A DNA stretch of 64,000 nucleotides, taken from NCBI GenBank assembly GCA_036971475.1, contig JBAIZL010000002.1, forward strand, positions 52,887,229 to 52,951,228, read 5' to 3'. Position 1 is the first letter of the stretch. Each line of letters opens with the position of its first letter. Of this stretch, positions 36,966-49,339 are shown one piece after another. The notes under the pieces are model-generated. The model saw nothing but the letters and a program-made list of their open reading frames with translations. It had not been told where the DNA came from and made no database searches. Made by a program: the position numbers and the translations under genes. The stretch comes from Prosapia bicincta (taxonomy: Eukaryota > Arthropoda > Insecta > Hemiptera > Cercopidae).

Positions 36966-37045
<80 letters not shown>

Positions 37046-37051
37046 CGTGTG
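36966..37051. repeat. Compound microsatellite (TA)n-(TG)n
   Basis: A TA run passes into a TG run, as at 10781. Confidence 0.98.
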
Positions 37052-38839
37052 AAAAAGGTTGAGACCTCTTAAATAGGTATTGTACCTGGGTTTTTAAAAA
37101 TTATCTAGTAAAACTAAAAAATATTTCGTGATTTTAGTCATCATGGAAAAGTGCCGGAATTGTAGAAGACACCTCAATTACTTCTCTGCTGCATAGAAAC
37201 GTTTCTCCCAGACAAAGATTCTTTTGTTTATATATATTTATATATAGTTCTGCTTTATAGCCACAGTTCAATCAATAAAAGTGAACTTTATTTTAGATCT
37301 TTCGATTTTAGCATAGTGACTTGAAATGCTAAATATTAAAATATTTTCGTATCTAGAGATATATTCATTTTAATTTTGTAATTAATGAATGTAACTGTTT
37401 TAAATACACATTTTTGAATAAGAGATCATTTAAACATTTGTCATAAACGTAATAAATATGAAGACAACTATTTAGAGTATAAGGAATTGTACACCGTTTC
37501 TTACTTTATCCAATGAGATAAAACTATTTAATATATCAAGATAATTTTGAATGCTATTGGACATAGAAGTATAATATATCTTTCTATTAACGTAAAACAT
37601 AATCCGTTTGAAAAACAAAAATAGTTCCTGGTTCATGTGAATTATATTATCAAATTATTTACCTACTGTTTTGTGATTTTAAAGATTATTTAATTGAAAT
37701 ATATTCCAGCTAACTCTTCTTAAAATGTAATTGATATCTATTCAGTATACATATGTAATTAACAGAGAAGTTTATATACACAGTGATAAAGTACTTTACA
37801 AACTCCAGTTCTAATTAAGAACCGAGTGTTGTCCTACTACAATTCATATGATACAATGTCTCTTTCCATTTCCCCTCTAACTGCATTACTTCCCTTCCAT
37901 TACATGCTCGAGAGAATAAGGGAATACAAATCATTGTTTTATCTTTGGGGAAATATAATGTGAATAACTCTAAATTGAAAGCTTTGATTTGTATGGTAAA
38001 AAAGTAATTAATTTGTTTCTTATTTATAGGTATAAAGTTAAAGGGATCTTTACTTTGAACTATTCAGTTGCATCTATCTTCCGTAAGAGATTTTTCATTA
38101 CTTTAATTTTTAAAAACTGAACATGGAAAATGTTTATATCTGAAGTTATATTGAAACTTTAACAAAAGGGGGTAAAAAATACATATACTCATCATGACAG
38201 AAAAATGTACAGAAAAATCGGTTTATGTAACTGGTAAATACAGAAGCTTGTTGAAACCATACACGAACAACAATTTATTGGCTTAAAAATGATATACGAG
38301 ATTTATTAAAACATGTTGTTCATAGTTATTCTAAGTTATACATAATTGTCAAGGATATAGGTCACGTGATTTAATGACGTTGCATGTTGAGAGTTTAGAA
38401 AACCTGATAGAATTGTCTAAAATCTTCAATGCAAACACGTTTATATTCAATTAAAATACAGTTCAGCAGTCAATTTAAATGCACTGAATTAAAGATCAAC
38501 CTAATACAAAATATTTCTTATTTTATTATAAGTACAACTATGTATTTTATATCAATGTCAAATTTAGAATTAGGGACATATTTATTCATGAAAAATATAT
38601 AGTCCTTACATACCACCATAAATATGGTATGGGAGAATAGCTCTTGGTAATATATTTTACCGCTCCAAAACATACAGAGGAGATCTAAATTGAGGTATTT
38701 ATTTTCCGTACAAACTATTAATAGATGTTAATACTCTTAATAAAAGAAATTAAAACATTCTTTTAAAATATCATAGAATGTTTAAAACAAACTTTACTGT
38801 TTTATATAAACTAGTAGTACGAAGTGTATGTATCTGTAG
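37052..38839. other. Gene-free AT-rich stretch
   Basis: No coding or repeat signal was recognised. Confidence 0.5.
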
Positions 38840-38892
38840 TCTCTCTCTATCTCTCTATCTCTCCCTCTCTCTCTCTCTCTCCCTCTCTCTCG
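38840..38892. repeat. (CT)n low-complexity tract
   Basis: CT-rich run with a few interruptions, ending just before the first hammerhead motif. Confidence 0.95.
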
Positions 38893-38924
38893 ATACATAT
38901 ATATATACATCAGAAATGTTTAAT

Positions 38925-38969
38925 ATTCCTGATGATGTTGATACTGTTAGGCAACGAGAAGCTTTGAAT
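38925..38969 (+). ncRNA. Hammerhead-like motif 1 (degenerate)
   Basis: Stem I ATTC (38925-38928) pairs with GAAT (38966-38969). Core CTGATGA is at 38929-38935. Stem II GTTG/CAAC follows, then GAG where GAA is expected, palindromic AAGCTT as stem III, and T at the cleavage position. The A-to-G change in the GAA box probably reduces or abolishes activity. Compared with motifs 2 and 3, stem I differs (GAAT instead of GGAT) but still pairs with ATTC. Confidence 0.5.
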
Positions 38970-39013
38970 TGTAAATTCAATTATAATTCTTGTATTTGTA
39001 TTTTGACTTAGTT

Positions 39014-39016
<3 letters not shown>

Positions 39017-39098
<82 letters not shown>

Positions 39099-39100
39099 TA
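39017..39100. repeat. (TA)n microsatellite
   Basis: About 42 TA units with one TG interruption, directly abutting the hairpin at 39101. Confidence 0.98.
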
Positions 39101-39154
39101 TTAAACAACATAGGTTATTCAAATACAAGAATATTTATTAATTTATATCCATAT

Positions 39155-39199
39155 ATCCAAAGCTTTTCGTTGGTAAACAGTACCAACATCATCAGGAAT
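39155..39199 (-). ncRNA. Hammerhead-ribozyme motif 2 (intact core)
   Basis: On the minus strand: ATTC, CTGATGA, then stem II GTTGGTA/TACCAAC (7 bp) around a short loop, GAA, self-complementary AAGCTT, T at the cleavage site, then GGAT pairing with ATTC (one G-T wobble). All invariant positions are present. Stem III has no loop, as in Penelope-type hammerheads that work as dimers. Confidence 0.65.
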
Positions 39200-39228
39200 G
39201 AAAATTACATTGTCAGATTGTAGTTTTC

Positions 39229-39273
39229 ATTCCTGATGATGTTGGTACTGTTTACCAACTAAAAGCTTTGGAT
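39229..39273 (+). ncRNA. Hammerhead-like motif 3 (core mutated)
   Basis: Same order as motif 2 with CTGATGA at 39233-39239 and a 7-bp stem II, but the GAA box reads TAA. Loss of that guanine, the general base of the reaction, should inactivate it. Confidence 0.6.
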
Positions 39274-39339
39274 ATAAATTAATAAATATTCTTGTATTTG
39301 AATAGCCTATGTTGTTTTAATTTATTAAACAAGAAAACG

Positions 39340-39341
<2 letters not shown>

Positions 39342-39396
<55 letters not shown>
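39342..39396. repeat. (TA)n microsatellite
   Basis: About 27 TA units. Confidence 0.98.
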
Positions 39397-39400
<4 letters not shown>

Positions 39401-42400
39401 CCCATATATTATTTCAACGTAACTAACATGAGACAACTGTTGCTAAGATACTGTAAAAGAAAATTTCAAAGCAAGTTGTATGTATATAAATTGTAATTCC
39501 TTGGGAACATTTTTGCATCATAATAACATCTAGATTTAAAATGATTCGTCTAGTAAGTGAAACTAACGCAAATGTTTTTGTCTATATTTACGGGTGTCGC
39601 TCTCAGCTAAAGTATCAAAGAAGGCAAGCAGCAGTAATTTGCAGTGAAATAGAGTAAATCGTTCCAATCTCAGAATAGGTAGGCACGTATGTGTCGTAAA
39701 TTTCTAATACAACACTGCAGTGAAGTGACGCAGATTCAGTCCTGCAAGAAAATATTTCAGTGTTGCAGAGAAATATTACTTTCAACAAAGTTATACGCTT
39801 TCACAAAAAAATGACACTTCAGTGCTGATAAAAAAATATCTCTCTCAAAACGAATTTAGTCAAATATTTCCGTTAACAACAAATTGTTAGAGTTATTTTA
39901 CATAGCATATTATTATGTTTACTAATTTTATAGTTACTTTTAACTCGAAAAAGTAGTCCAGAGTAACGATATTGTTAGGAATTGTAGGCTACCCCTATTG
40001 TATAGTTATGCGTATATGTTATATTCTTATTTATAAAACACTACCTGCCTTTACTTGAAAATACTTTTTTTCTTTATTGGTATTTTCATTTTAACCCTGG
40101 AGTAGGCGCATGCGGGGTTTCTCTCCGAACATATCAATATTTGTTTTCTGTTGTCAGATGTTTATTTCTAGCTCTTTACTCCACAGCCTGCATTCTAGGA
40201 AATGGCCCGGCGAAATTTTGTTAATTTTGAGATTCTGCTAGATCCTGTTGAGTTATAAAGCCTATATTTTTTGTTATCCAAACCAATTTTTAGGGTTATA
40301 TATTTTACCAAAAATATTCCTTATTTTCACTAAATATTATAATTAATTTTATATTCTTATATGTAGTGTCTATCCCCACGATAAGATATTTTATACGTTT
40401 AGACGTTGAATTGCTTCAATACAGAAAAATAAGCCGCAAGCACCTCCCCCGTAGTGAAGACAGTGGTCTAGTATACATTGCTTACATGTTTCAACAATTC
40501 AAAATATTTTTAGAAATGTGACGTTTAAAAAATTAAAATTGTACATTAATGATCTCTGCAAATATTTACAATGAATTTACATAGTACCTAACTGTGAAGT
40601 CTCCTAAATATAAAATCGTAAACCGTTTAAATTTTAAAAGGGCATATATGCCGAATAAACCTCCGCAATCGCCCTCTCCTGTTTTAAAGTCTATGCACCC
40701 TCTCCTAGGTTAAAATAACAATATTTCCCGTTTGTTTCGTCACATAATATACAGTATTATTTTAGGTATTATTTTATTTATATAGTTATGTTTTGCAATA
40801 ACTTTACACTTAAATCGATTGTAAAATACATTTAGACAATATGTAATGTGTTTATTTCATAAGGTCAACTTGCCTAAAATATATCAATTTAGAATCTGAC
40901 TAAATAGACTTTACACTGACAAAGTTCTTTTATACTTTATATAAATTTAGAGACTATTTAAATAATGTATTGTGCATATACATTAAAGTGTTTGAAGGAG
41001 TACTATTATGAGTTTAATTTTGAAAAAAACACGCTTTATTTATTAATATTTCATTATATATTTGAAGTGTATATTCTCTTTCAACATATGATTTAATTGC
41101 ACTTGAGAAAAATCATATATCTGAACCGTCAGATTAGATTCAGTCGTTTATTCGTTAGATATTATATATCTAATAAATGTTTTATGGCATAAGTTATATT
41201 AGTTATAATTTATTTACCTCTAATGACAACATTGTGTAAATGAAGTATTCAAATCACGGCTGTCGCAAGTCTCACTGTAATATATTTTACCGTATACAAC
41301 ACTACGAGTATTTATCACAAATAGTGGTAAAACTGTATACAATACAACAATGCTGTTGTTATTTTACTTTACTTACATTCATACTCCATAACACTTATGG
41401 ACATATGTTTATAGAAGACTTATAATTTTTTTATATTAAAAGTTAATACCATAGGGAGTAAAGCTAATATGTTTTATACAATCCCCACCAAGCTATTTAA
41501 ATAAAGGTTTTCAATTGAAACATGCTACGTTCATGAAGTTCAGTGTTTTGAATAGCAATTTCATTTCAATGGCGTCAAGGTTCAACACGGAACCCTCCTC
41601 GGATGTATTAAAGTTGCATGACGCTCAAGATACAACAGGCAGATTTCCTGAAGATTGGAAAAGGTTTTCGTATTTTACTAGCTAAATCAATTCCTTCACA
41701 CCTCTACGTTTTGTATTTAGAATACACACTGAACAACTTTAAGAAATATAATTTAAAATGACCGTTTCTTTCCATAATAATGTTTATTCCCATTTGAGAA
41801 TTTTATCCTTTTATGTATATATAATTTAAGAAGTTTGAGAAAATGCTAATAACCACTTTCCATTTCAACTGGTTTAGCGTCTGCATATCTAACTTAACAT
41901 TTATTTTTATTATTAGTGTAGATTGTTGGTAAAGAAATAGATTTAGTAATCAGAATAATAAATTATACATTATCAAATTCTCAATAATTGCTCTTGTAAC
42001 AAAAGTAATAAAGTAAAACTGAATTACGTAGAACGTCATAAAGGTAAAGTAACTCAAAACCCATTAAATCTTCACACACATATTATAAAGTTTCTTTTAT
42101 CACAAAAGTGTTATGTAAGATATTAGGAAAATGATAAATACAGTAATTATTACTCGCTATTTTTATTTGCAATGTGACAAATAAAGGAAGCAGTTTGAAT
42201 AATGATCGATATTTAATGTAAATAAAATAATATTAGGTAAAGTAAAAGATTTTTATATTGTGGTTAGTGGGTTTTCATTTATTTATATAAAATTGTTTCA
42301 CAGTGCTTAAGAAATTATTAAATAATCTATGTATTTAAATAAAATAATAAAACAGAAGTTAGCATCTGCTAAATGCTTAAATCCAAAACATTCTCCGTTC

Positions 42401-43689
42401 AACTTCTAAATTTCTAAAGGTCTCAGAAAATAATTAGTTTCTACATTTTCTTGAACTGTGATCTAAATTTACTTTATTAGGAGATTTTTCAAGCATATTA
42501 TTTAACATACTATTTAAAGATAATAGAAATGAAGAATCTTATTTATAAGATATTACACAGCTAAACTTCAAGTGGCAAATTTTCAGATTACCAAATAAGA
42601 AGCGTCTCTCTTCCTTCTAATTTGTAACTCATAAGTATTTAAGGGGGGCTATTGAAATATTTCTTCTTGTACACGCCATTCAACATTTGATGCAAGTATT
42701 TAGTCCGGATATTACTCATCACAATTCTCCATTTTCTACAATTAATGATTACGGACGATATATTTTGAATATTTGTAGTCAAACGATTGTTGTTATTTTG
42801 ATACAACAATAATGTCGCATTATATTGAAACAATGTAGGTCGGAACAATGTATTATTATTTAAATGATTATAACTATTGTATTTAAAGTTTTCTGTTAAA
42901 TACAATTGTTGCATTTATATTTATAAAAATGAAACACCACCGCACAGTTTTTGTGTGTGTTATAAATGATTACTTAGTTTACAAAAAATATATTTCACTT
43001 CAAATATTGCTATTTAATAAACGCGGCGAGAACATTAACGAATGGTTAAACCTTTAACTTACGGGTATTGCAAAATCAAACCAAGAAATTTGGTTAAACA
43101 ATCTGTTTAGGAAGTAAGAGATAAAATAATGTTACTACTATAATAAATATTAAAATAAACAGACGAAGAGAAATACAATTAGAACCGATCAAAAGAATGT
43201 GGTCTATAGACCAAATAAAAATCAAACCTCTCAAGACTTTATTACTCAAGAGTAATTATTTCTGTTATAAATATTAAAAAATATGAAACATTTTCTATGT
43301 GAATAAATGTGTCTTTGCACTTAGTTTCCGTATGTAAACTAAAGAGTAGTTATTGGTATAGTTAATGATATTAGTTTTATTTTCTAAGTAATTGTCTTAA
43401 GTAAGCTGTAAAGTTTATATGTTTAAATATAAAAAAATTATAGTAAGTAGCTTCTACATATTAGTGCCTATAACAATGTCCATTATGTAGGATATAACAC
43501 AAATTTATTGAAATTATGCAACGCCGCGCCAGTTACGTATACTTATTATGGAAATGGAGACGCTAAGGTAAAGTATTTAGCGATTATATTATGTTTGTTT
43601 TAATAATGGCACTAAAGAAACGTATTAACTGTACAAGTTTGTGTATTTATAATTGTAAATGTCAAGGACCCTTTTTCTCTGTCTCAACC
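39397..43689. other. Long gene-poor AT-rich stretch
   Basis: Apart from the weak small frame at 41533-41685, nothing is supported. Confidence 0.5.
41533..41685 (+). CDS. Weak candidate: 50-codon open frame, unknown product
   Basis: ATG to TAA, including MASRFNTEPSSDVLKLHDAQ and GRFPEDWKRF. Composition is more protein-like and GC richer than its surroundings, but there is no family match, no neighbouring exon and no clear splice context. It may be an old coding fragment or chance. Confidence 0.15.
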   Translation: MKFSVLNSNFISMASRFNTEPSSDVLKLHDAQDTTGRFPEDWKRFSYFTS

Positions 43690-43731
43690 TTTCTCTCTCA
43701 CTCTCTCTCTCTCTCCCTCTCTCTCTTTAGA
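43690..43731. repeat. (CT)n low-complexity tract
   Basis: CT run with a few interruptions. Confidence 0.95.
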
Positions 43732-44129
43732 AGTTCTTCATGGATGGTTTATGTTACCGGGAAATTGATTATTCCAGGCATTTTATACAATACTTAGGCA
43801 TTCTATGCTTTGCCTAGTAGCTTTTGTCAAAGTCATAAAAGAGAATGCTTTCGCACAATTTCACATAGTTTGCCTAGGCTTTATATATATAATGTCTTGG
43901 TATTATATATATAATGTCTTGGTAATATATATAGTACCTAAAGTTAATCAGGTAAGATATATCGCAATTGAACTTTATACTGAACACTATTACTTTACAT
44001 TTAAAAATTGAATGATACTACCTACAATCTATTAACTAACAATGTACATGAAAAAGACAGTTTTAAATTTTAAGTTAATTGTATGTAATAAATTTCAGTC
44101 ATGTTTCGGAACCAACATCTCATTTAAAA
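43732..44129. other. Gene-free AT-rich stretch
   Basis: Two short tandem echoes of ATATATAATGTCTTGGTA occur near 43885-43930. Nothing else is seen. Confidence 0.5.
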
Positions 44130-44641
44130 AAAAAATTGCTACTTAATACAACAGGAAAGAGCATTGTGGCACTTTGAATAACATTTTATGTTGTTTTCTT
44201 CACATTAACACTGAGTTAAAGGTGCATTTAACAAAACCTTGGCCACTAACTGGAGATTGAGCTTTAGCTGCACTTCGATGTTGCCTTTTTCGGTCTGGAA
44301 TTTCTTCATTTTGAATAAGACTTTTCTTGCATTCTATAAACTGCGATCTTGAATACAATTGTTTTAAATTCTGTACACAGTTTCAAGTTTGTAGAAACCA
44401 TTTTTACACTAACAGTTTATCCTTTAGGAACGGGAGGAAACTTTTTATCTGAATCCGCTTTCATTCGTTTGGATTGTGTTTCAAGGAAGGCGTTTCTATT
44501 TCTTACCTCAACTATTGTTTCTATTTTAAAGCACAAGGATCCAAATAAATTTTTGTTGTTGCTATTACTCTCAGCTTCAGCTGAGTTGCAATCTTGTGTC
44601 TCAATGGAATGTCGGTTTTGATTTGATTTTGGCATCTTCAT
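44130..44641 (-). pseudogene. Relic of a KRBA2-like / Gypsy-integrase-derived protein, C-terminal part
   Basis: Read leftward on the minus strand in several frames. 44641-44417 is open and includes EVRNRNAFLETQSKRMK and SDKKFPPVPKG, matching the L-x-x-Q-A-x-x-M ... S-x-K-K-F-P-P stretch that follows the integrase core in this family. After a frame change comes LKQLYSRSQF with EEIPD, then GQGFVKC, then after another shift CYSKCHNALSCCIK and a stop. These are the conserved R-S-Q-F, G-Q-G-F-x-x-C and C-x-S-x-C-H-x-x-x-x-C-x-x-K elements of the cysteine-rich tail, in the right order and spacing. At least two frameshifts and loss of the middle cysteines make it a dead copy. The upstream integrase catalytic core was not found. 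The family is recognised from memory, not by search. Confidence 0.7.
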
Positions 44642-45392
44642 CCTCCGAAACTAATGTACTGTAGTGGTTACGTATCAAAACACACTATTTTTATCACTCG
44701 CCCAACGGTTTCAACAATTTTTCATTATATTTTAATCTCATAACAGTCAAACAGTCCACCGAACACCAAACCACGATCACTTGAGACAAACCGTACAGTA
44801 TACAAAATGTAAGCTGTTTATAACACTCAGACTGTAGCAAACTAATGAAGCACGGCAGCCGGTACAGGAAAGTGCTGGCGACTAGGGAGTGTTATGGGCA
44901 TGGAAAGAGGAGCGGTCGAGGCTTGCTTGTCGTAACCTGCAGTTCTGCCTGAGTCATGGTAGACATTGTACCGAATACCCAGGCAGAGTATCAATTTGTT
45001 TAATAGTTAGCCTGTCAATTTTAGGCAATGTATAGAATGACTAGGGCCTCTATGTAGGGACTGACTTGCTTCATTGCCGGTAACATATACATAAAATTCC
45101 CAGGGGTTTCAACCATCTAACATTGACAGTAACAACAGAAACGAGTTCTTATGTTAAGTTAGAATAAACGTATTAGAGTTCTCTGATTTTTCATATATAT
45201 GTACATAAGCATATATTTTATTATATACATATACCTTAAATTTATTTGTGACGAATTTATCAATATACCTCAAATTTATTTGTGACGCATTTAAGTCACA
45301 AAAATATAAGTATTTACAAGTCTTTTTGTAATTTAATTTTTTCTTTAATATAGAATACCGTAAAGAAGATTATTTTCCATATTTAAATTATT
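44642..45392. other. Gene-free stretch
   Basis: On the minus strand just right of the integrase relic a short reading (SEDEDAK) may continue it. Otherwise nothing is seen. Confidence 0.4.
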
Positions 45393-45440
45393 ACACTCAC
45401 ACACACATGCACACACACACACACACACACACATACACAC
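45393..45440. repeat. (CA)n microsatellite, target of LTR copy 2
   Basis: The right end of this run abuts the 3' LTR of copy 2, so the element inserted in or next to a CA repeat. The matching duplication on the other side lies outside the window. Confidence 0.95.
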
Positions 45441-47459
45441 TCTTACCGACTTACTTTTTATAACCTTTGCCGTTGTTTATTTCTCTTCCTCAATTGCTAA
45501 GTCAGTAAGAAAGTAATGGTTTATCCATTGACTACGAACCTAATTTCATAGACCTGTGCCTCAAGGAATAAACCTCTCAGAGGAACCAACCCCTGAATTT
45601 TTGATAAAACCAATTAGCCTCCGATAAGCCCTGTTCAAGCTCCTTTTCGGGTAGTGGAATCTTTGAGAGACACTTGTGATTTAAAGACTATACCTGGATA
45701 CCTAGTGAACTTATCTTATCTAGAATGAAAACACAGCTAATTGGAAAATATACATTTTTATTTATTTGTTCCAAGGTTCAAATTAATTATTATTGTTTTT
45801 ATTTAATTTAACAGGATTTTCTTGACTAATTATTTTTTCAAAATTTCATACAACTTGCCATTCAACTAAACATTATTATCTCCTTCTGTTTTTAAATTTT
45901 CTTATTATCATTAATTTTACATATAATTTAAATTATCAAAGTTACCATAATTAATTTTGTATATAATTTTGATTAGTAGAGTTAAATTTAACATATTTTA
46001 AAATCTGATTCTTTTTCAAACACTTAATATTACTATGTAATGCCTTTAGGCTAGGCCTTGAACAATTAACTTCTTTGGAAGTTATTCATTAGAAATTCAC
46101 TTAGAAAAAGCCATATAAGATATACATCTTTATACTTAATCCATACATTCCCACAGCGATGGGAATGGAAAGTCAATTTTGAATCTTTATTACTTAAATT
46201 TGGGTAACCTAAGAGAATTGACTAATCAGTCCCTTAGATTATTCCCATCTTATTTAATTTTGAAATTAAGTTAATATAATTTGAAGTAAAATGTTATTTA
46301 AAAAAGAATAATTAAATTGATTATATAACCTTGTACTGTAGAAATCTTTTTATCTTCATTAATGTTGTCATCTGTCGGTCCTGTTACAGCTTCAAGGGTC
46401 TTGGTAGGTAGGAGTCTCTCCATAATTTCGGTTAATCTTCTTATTTTCTTTAATTTTGCATTTTGGTGGTCGAAATTTTGTTCTGGGTATATATGAGCAC
46501 TTGCTCATATATATCTTCCTTCCCCTGATCACATCGTAGCACTTTTTACTCGGTTTTTAGCACATTTTTTCTTGTCCTGATCGCATGGTACAAAAACACG
46601 TCTGCTCGCTTTGAGAGCCTAATGCATTCTGATTCTGGATAGCGTGCCTTTTGTGAGGCCCGTCTTCTCCAATTTCAAACTTCCCACGTCCCAGTATCCA
46701 TTTTTCAACTTTTGACCAATCAGAAAGCCGTTGCCATGGCAATTGACTTTATTTGTTCGGAAATTCTGAACTAAGATTAGTTTCCCTTTTTATAAAAGGC
46801 GTTTCTGTATTCTGATGTGTCCTTTGCATTTTTACCTTTTATTTAATAACATATTTGACTTTATTTCTTCTCATTTAATTTAATTAACTTTTTAACATTC
46901 TTAATCCAAAGTTCGACTGTAGCGCTTTCGTTTCGTAGTGACAAGATTTATAATCAATGCCCTAAGCGGATTTTTCCGAAATCAAATATGACTTCTTCTA
47001 TTATAACCTAATTTCTTAGGCTATTACACTTTAACATTTAATCTTTACTTTTACATAAATACTATTTTCCCTAGCTAGGCCTAATTTACCTTCCTCACAT
47101 CTTAATTTACATTCTTTATTCCTGATTATTTTTAAGTACAATTATTTTAATAGCCGGCATCTAGGCCTAGTTTGTTATACTACACAATTACCGTCTTTTT
47201 TTGTTTACATAATTTAGGCTATCCACTTTGAAGTGATAATTTTTCTTATTGCTTATAATTTATGTTTTTTAAGTCTAAAGTTATTTCTAATTTTCTTCAT
47301 TTTACTATTATTTACCCTAGTTTTAATATTATTATTATTATAATGTTTTAAAAATTTTTATATATATAAATTTAGTCAATTATTTAACCCGGTTAGGTTT
47401 GATTCTGGTATTCTGTACAATTACCCAGATTCTTTGCATCGGACATTCTGGCCGCTGCA
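45441..47459 (-). repeat. 3' LTR of copy 2 (2019 bp)
   Basis: On the minus strand it starts TGCAGCGGCC and ends GTCGGTAAGA. It is collinear with the 3' LTR of copy 1. The internal open frame seen in copy 1 is interrupted here. Confidence 0.92.
46488..46513. repeat. LTR hairpin of copy 2
   Basis: Same 11-bp stem as 30689-30714; the loop differs by one base. Confidence 0.6.
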
Positions 47460-47462
47460 AAA

Positions 47463-47475
47463 TTCCCCCCTTTTT
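47463..47475 (-). promoter_or_regulatory. Polypurine tract of copy 2
   Basis: AAAAAGGGGGGAA on the minus strand, directly before the 3' LTR. Confidence 0.88.
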
Positions 47476-48060
47476 AAATATATGAAAATTTTGGTCCTTC
47501 TCTCCCTTGAAACAGATAAACATAATTAATAACATATTTGTGAAAAGTAACATTAACACTTATACTAGTTTATATTAAAATTTTCATATTCCTTTCATTA
47601 ATCTACTATTCCTATTCATCTTCATAACTTAATTAATTTTACTAAAGTTCACAATTTACTCTCCTGTCCCTTTCACTCATAGGCCTATATATCATTGTCA
47701 CATTAGTCACTTCACATGCTATTTACTCATTTATTACTCCTGTCCTTAGTCACATTCTTTTTTATTTAATCTTATTTCAATTTTATATTAACTATACAAT
47801 ATTGTATATTGTAATCCTTATTTTACACATTCATTGTTGTTTAACACAACCTTTACTTTAATAAATTCAATGAATCCCGTTCATTTAACATATGGCTTTT
47901 TCTTTCACATTTAATACTGATTTTATATTATTTGTCCTATGTATTTGGATTAGGTTACTGCTTTAATCTACTACTTAGATTTATTTTACATTTTTATTTT
48001 TATTACTTAACCGTTACTCCCTATGTCACTGATGGATCATTTTTTATTTACCTTGCCTTA
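47476..48060 (-). other. Untranslated stretch of copy 2
   Basis: Equivalent of 29153-29731 in copy 1; no open frame. Confidence 0.75.
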
Positions 48061-48597
48061 TTATCCTTTATTCTTTAAATATTTTCTTATTATCCGTCCA
48101 GCTTTATCTTTCTTTTTCTTCTTTCTCCTTTTCCAATTTCTTAACTTTCCCTTATTCTCCTTAAATCTACCTTTTATTTTTCTGTTTTTGACTTGTAATG
48201 AAATGAAGGTTCTTCTCGTATTTGGATTGGCTCTCATTTTAATTGACTTTCGAACTCTTGAACTAGTAAATGGGTTTTTCTTTTTTCTTTCTTTAATTTC
48301 AATTTCTTTCCTTTGGGTTATCTCTCCAGAATCTAAAGTCTTAGTCATGGGCTTCCGAGCTACTTGTTGGTTATTCATTTTAACCTCGTTGTTCCCCCCT
48401 TTTAATTGTTTCGACGCGACGTTTATACTTTTATTTATATTTATTTTCTTATTTATTATTTTTCCACTCACATTATTTCCCCTTTTTGGCACTATTTCGG
48501 CCTTACCTTGTTTATATTTTGGTTTGCCCTTAATCTCAGCTGCAGCTCTTCTTTCCATGTCCTTTGTTTCTTTATCTCCTGTTTTGACTCCCTCAGG
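48061..48597 (-). pseudogene. pro: Protease ORF of copy 2, 3' part (severed)
   Basis: Continuation of the basic tail after the palindromic insertion, from the GVKTGDKETKDM region to the KYLKNKG end. It still has no internal stop and closely matches copy 1 (for example LDSGE for LDPGE). It has lost its start, frameshift context and protease domain to the insertion. Confidence 0.88.
48592..48597. repeat. Left target-site duplication of the palindromic element (CTCAGG)
   Basis: CTCAGG precedes the element's AGTAGAGAAG end and recurs at 60803-60808. Copy 1 has a single CCTGAG (its reverse complement) at the matching place near 28616-28621. If the element ends are set one base wider on each side (GAGTAG...CTACTC), the duplication becomes 4 bp (TCAG); both readings fit the empty site. 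Confidence 0.8.
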
Positions 48598-48639
48598 AGT
48601 AGAGAAGGCTACAGGGTAGACGGGTCGCTTGGGAGGGAA

Positions 48640-48871
48640 CCAATAGGAAAGCCGGATTTGCTACCCCCACCCCTTTCCAAGATGGCGGCGCCCATAAGCG
48701 CGGGAACAACATTTACACCGAGCCAATAGGAAAGCCGGATTTGCTACCCCAACCCCTTTCCAAGATGGCGGCGCCCATAAGCGCGGGAACAACATTTACA
48801 CCAAGCCAATAGGAAAGACGGATTTGTCACCCCAACCCCTATCCAAGATGGCGACGCCCATAAGCGTGGGA
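48640..48871 (+). repeat. Subterminal 83-bp tandem repeats, left (x2.8)
   Basis: Units begin at 48640, 48723 and 48806 with CCAATAGGAAAG. Each includes CCCCTTTCCAAGATGGCGGC (third unit CTATCC and GGCGAC) and CCCATAAGCGCGGGAA. AAGATGGCGGC is the classic YY1/Pho-type motif and CCAAT the NF-Y box. Repeats at this position are often transposase-binding sites; they could also act as promoter. Confidence 0.93.
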
Positions 48872-49339
48872 AGTTCAAATACTCAACTGTCTGTGTGGGA
48901 ATCGGTAGGCTAACGCCTGACGGACACCCAACACACGGACGCGTTGCTGCAGGCGCACCAGCAGAAGGGAGATGTGTGAAGAGTATGAATATCAGTATAC
49001 CAAACACTATGTCTGTTCCCGAATAACAAGGTTGATTATCTGTAATGCGTAATAATATGTGTAGCAAATATACAAGTTTATTGTTATCTAGACACTTGCA
49101 CTCCTAACCGCTATGTGTATAGGTGAAATTATAATAACTCAAATATCTCTTAGCATAAGGTTAGTCTCGGAGCTCCTGAATGCTCTGTCGTGGGTATTTC
49201 CTAGCTTTTATAATGGGAAAAACAACGAAAAAGTCTGTACCTGCTCAGACCTGCACACCCCTACGGAAAAAGGGTTGCAAATACACCCCACAGAGGCGCT
49301 GACCTCGGATACATAAAGACTGACCTCCTTGTATCATTT

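Larger units (their letters stand above)
39101..39320. repeat. 220-bp hairpin of two inverted hammerhead-bearing units
   Basis: Left arm 39101-39204 is the reverse complement of right arm 39224-39320 apart from an 8-bp insertion (ATATATCC, near 39150), single substitutions and a short loop. Shared words include AAATACAAGAATATTTATTA and GGTAAACAGTACCAACATCA. Each arm carries one hammerhead motif in opposite orientation. The whole is bordered by (TA)n on both sides. Inverted partial copies plus a hammerhead and a simple-repeat border are features of Penelope-like element termini; no open reading frame of such an element remains. Confidence 0.8.

Noticed and set aside
38778..39223. Poly-(Ile-Tyr) and Ser-Leu frames
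   Set aside because: Translations of TA and CT microsatellites.
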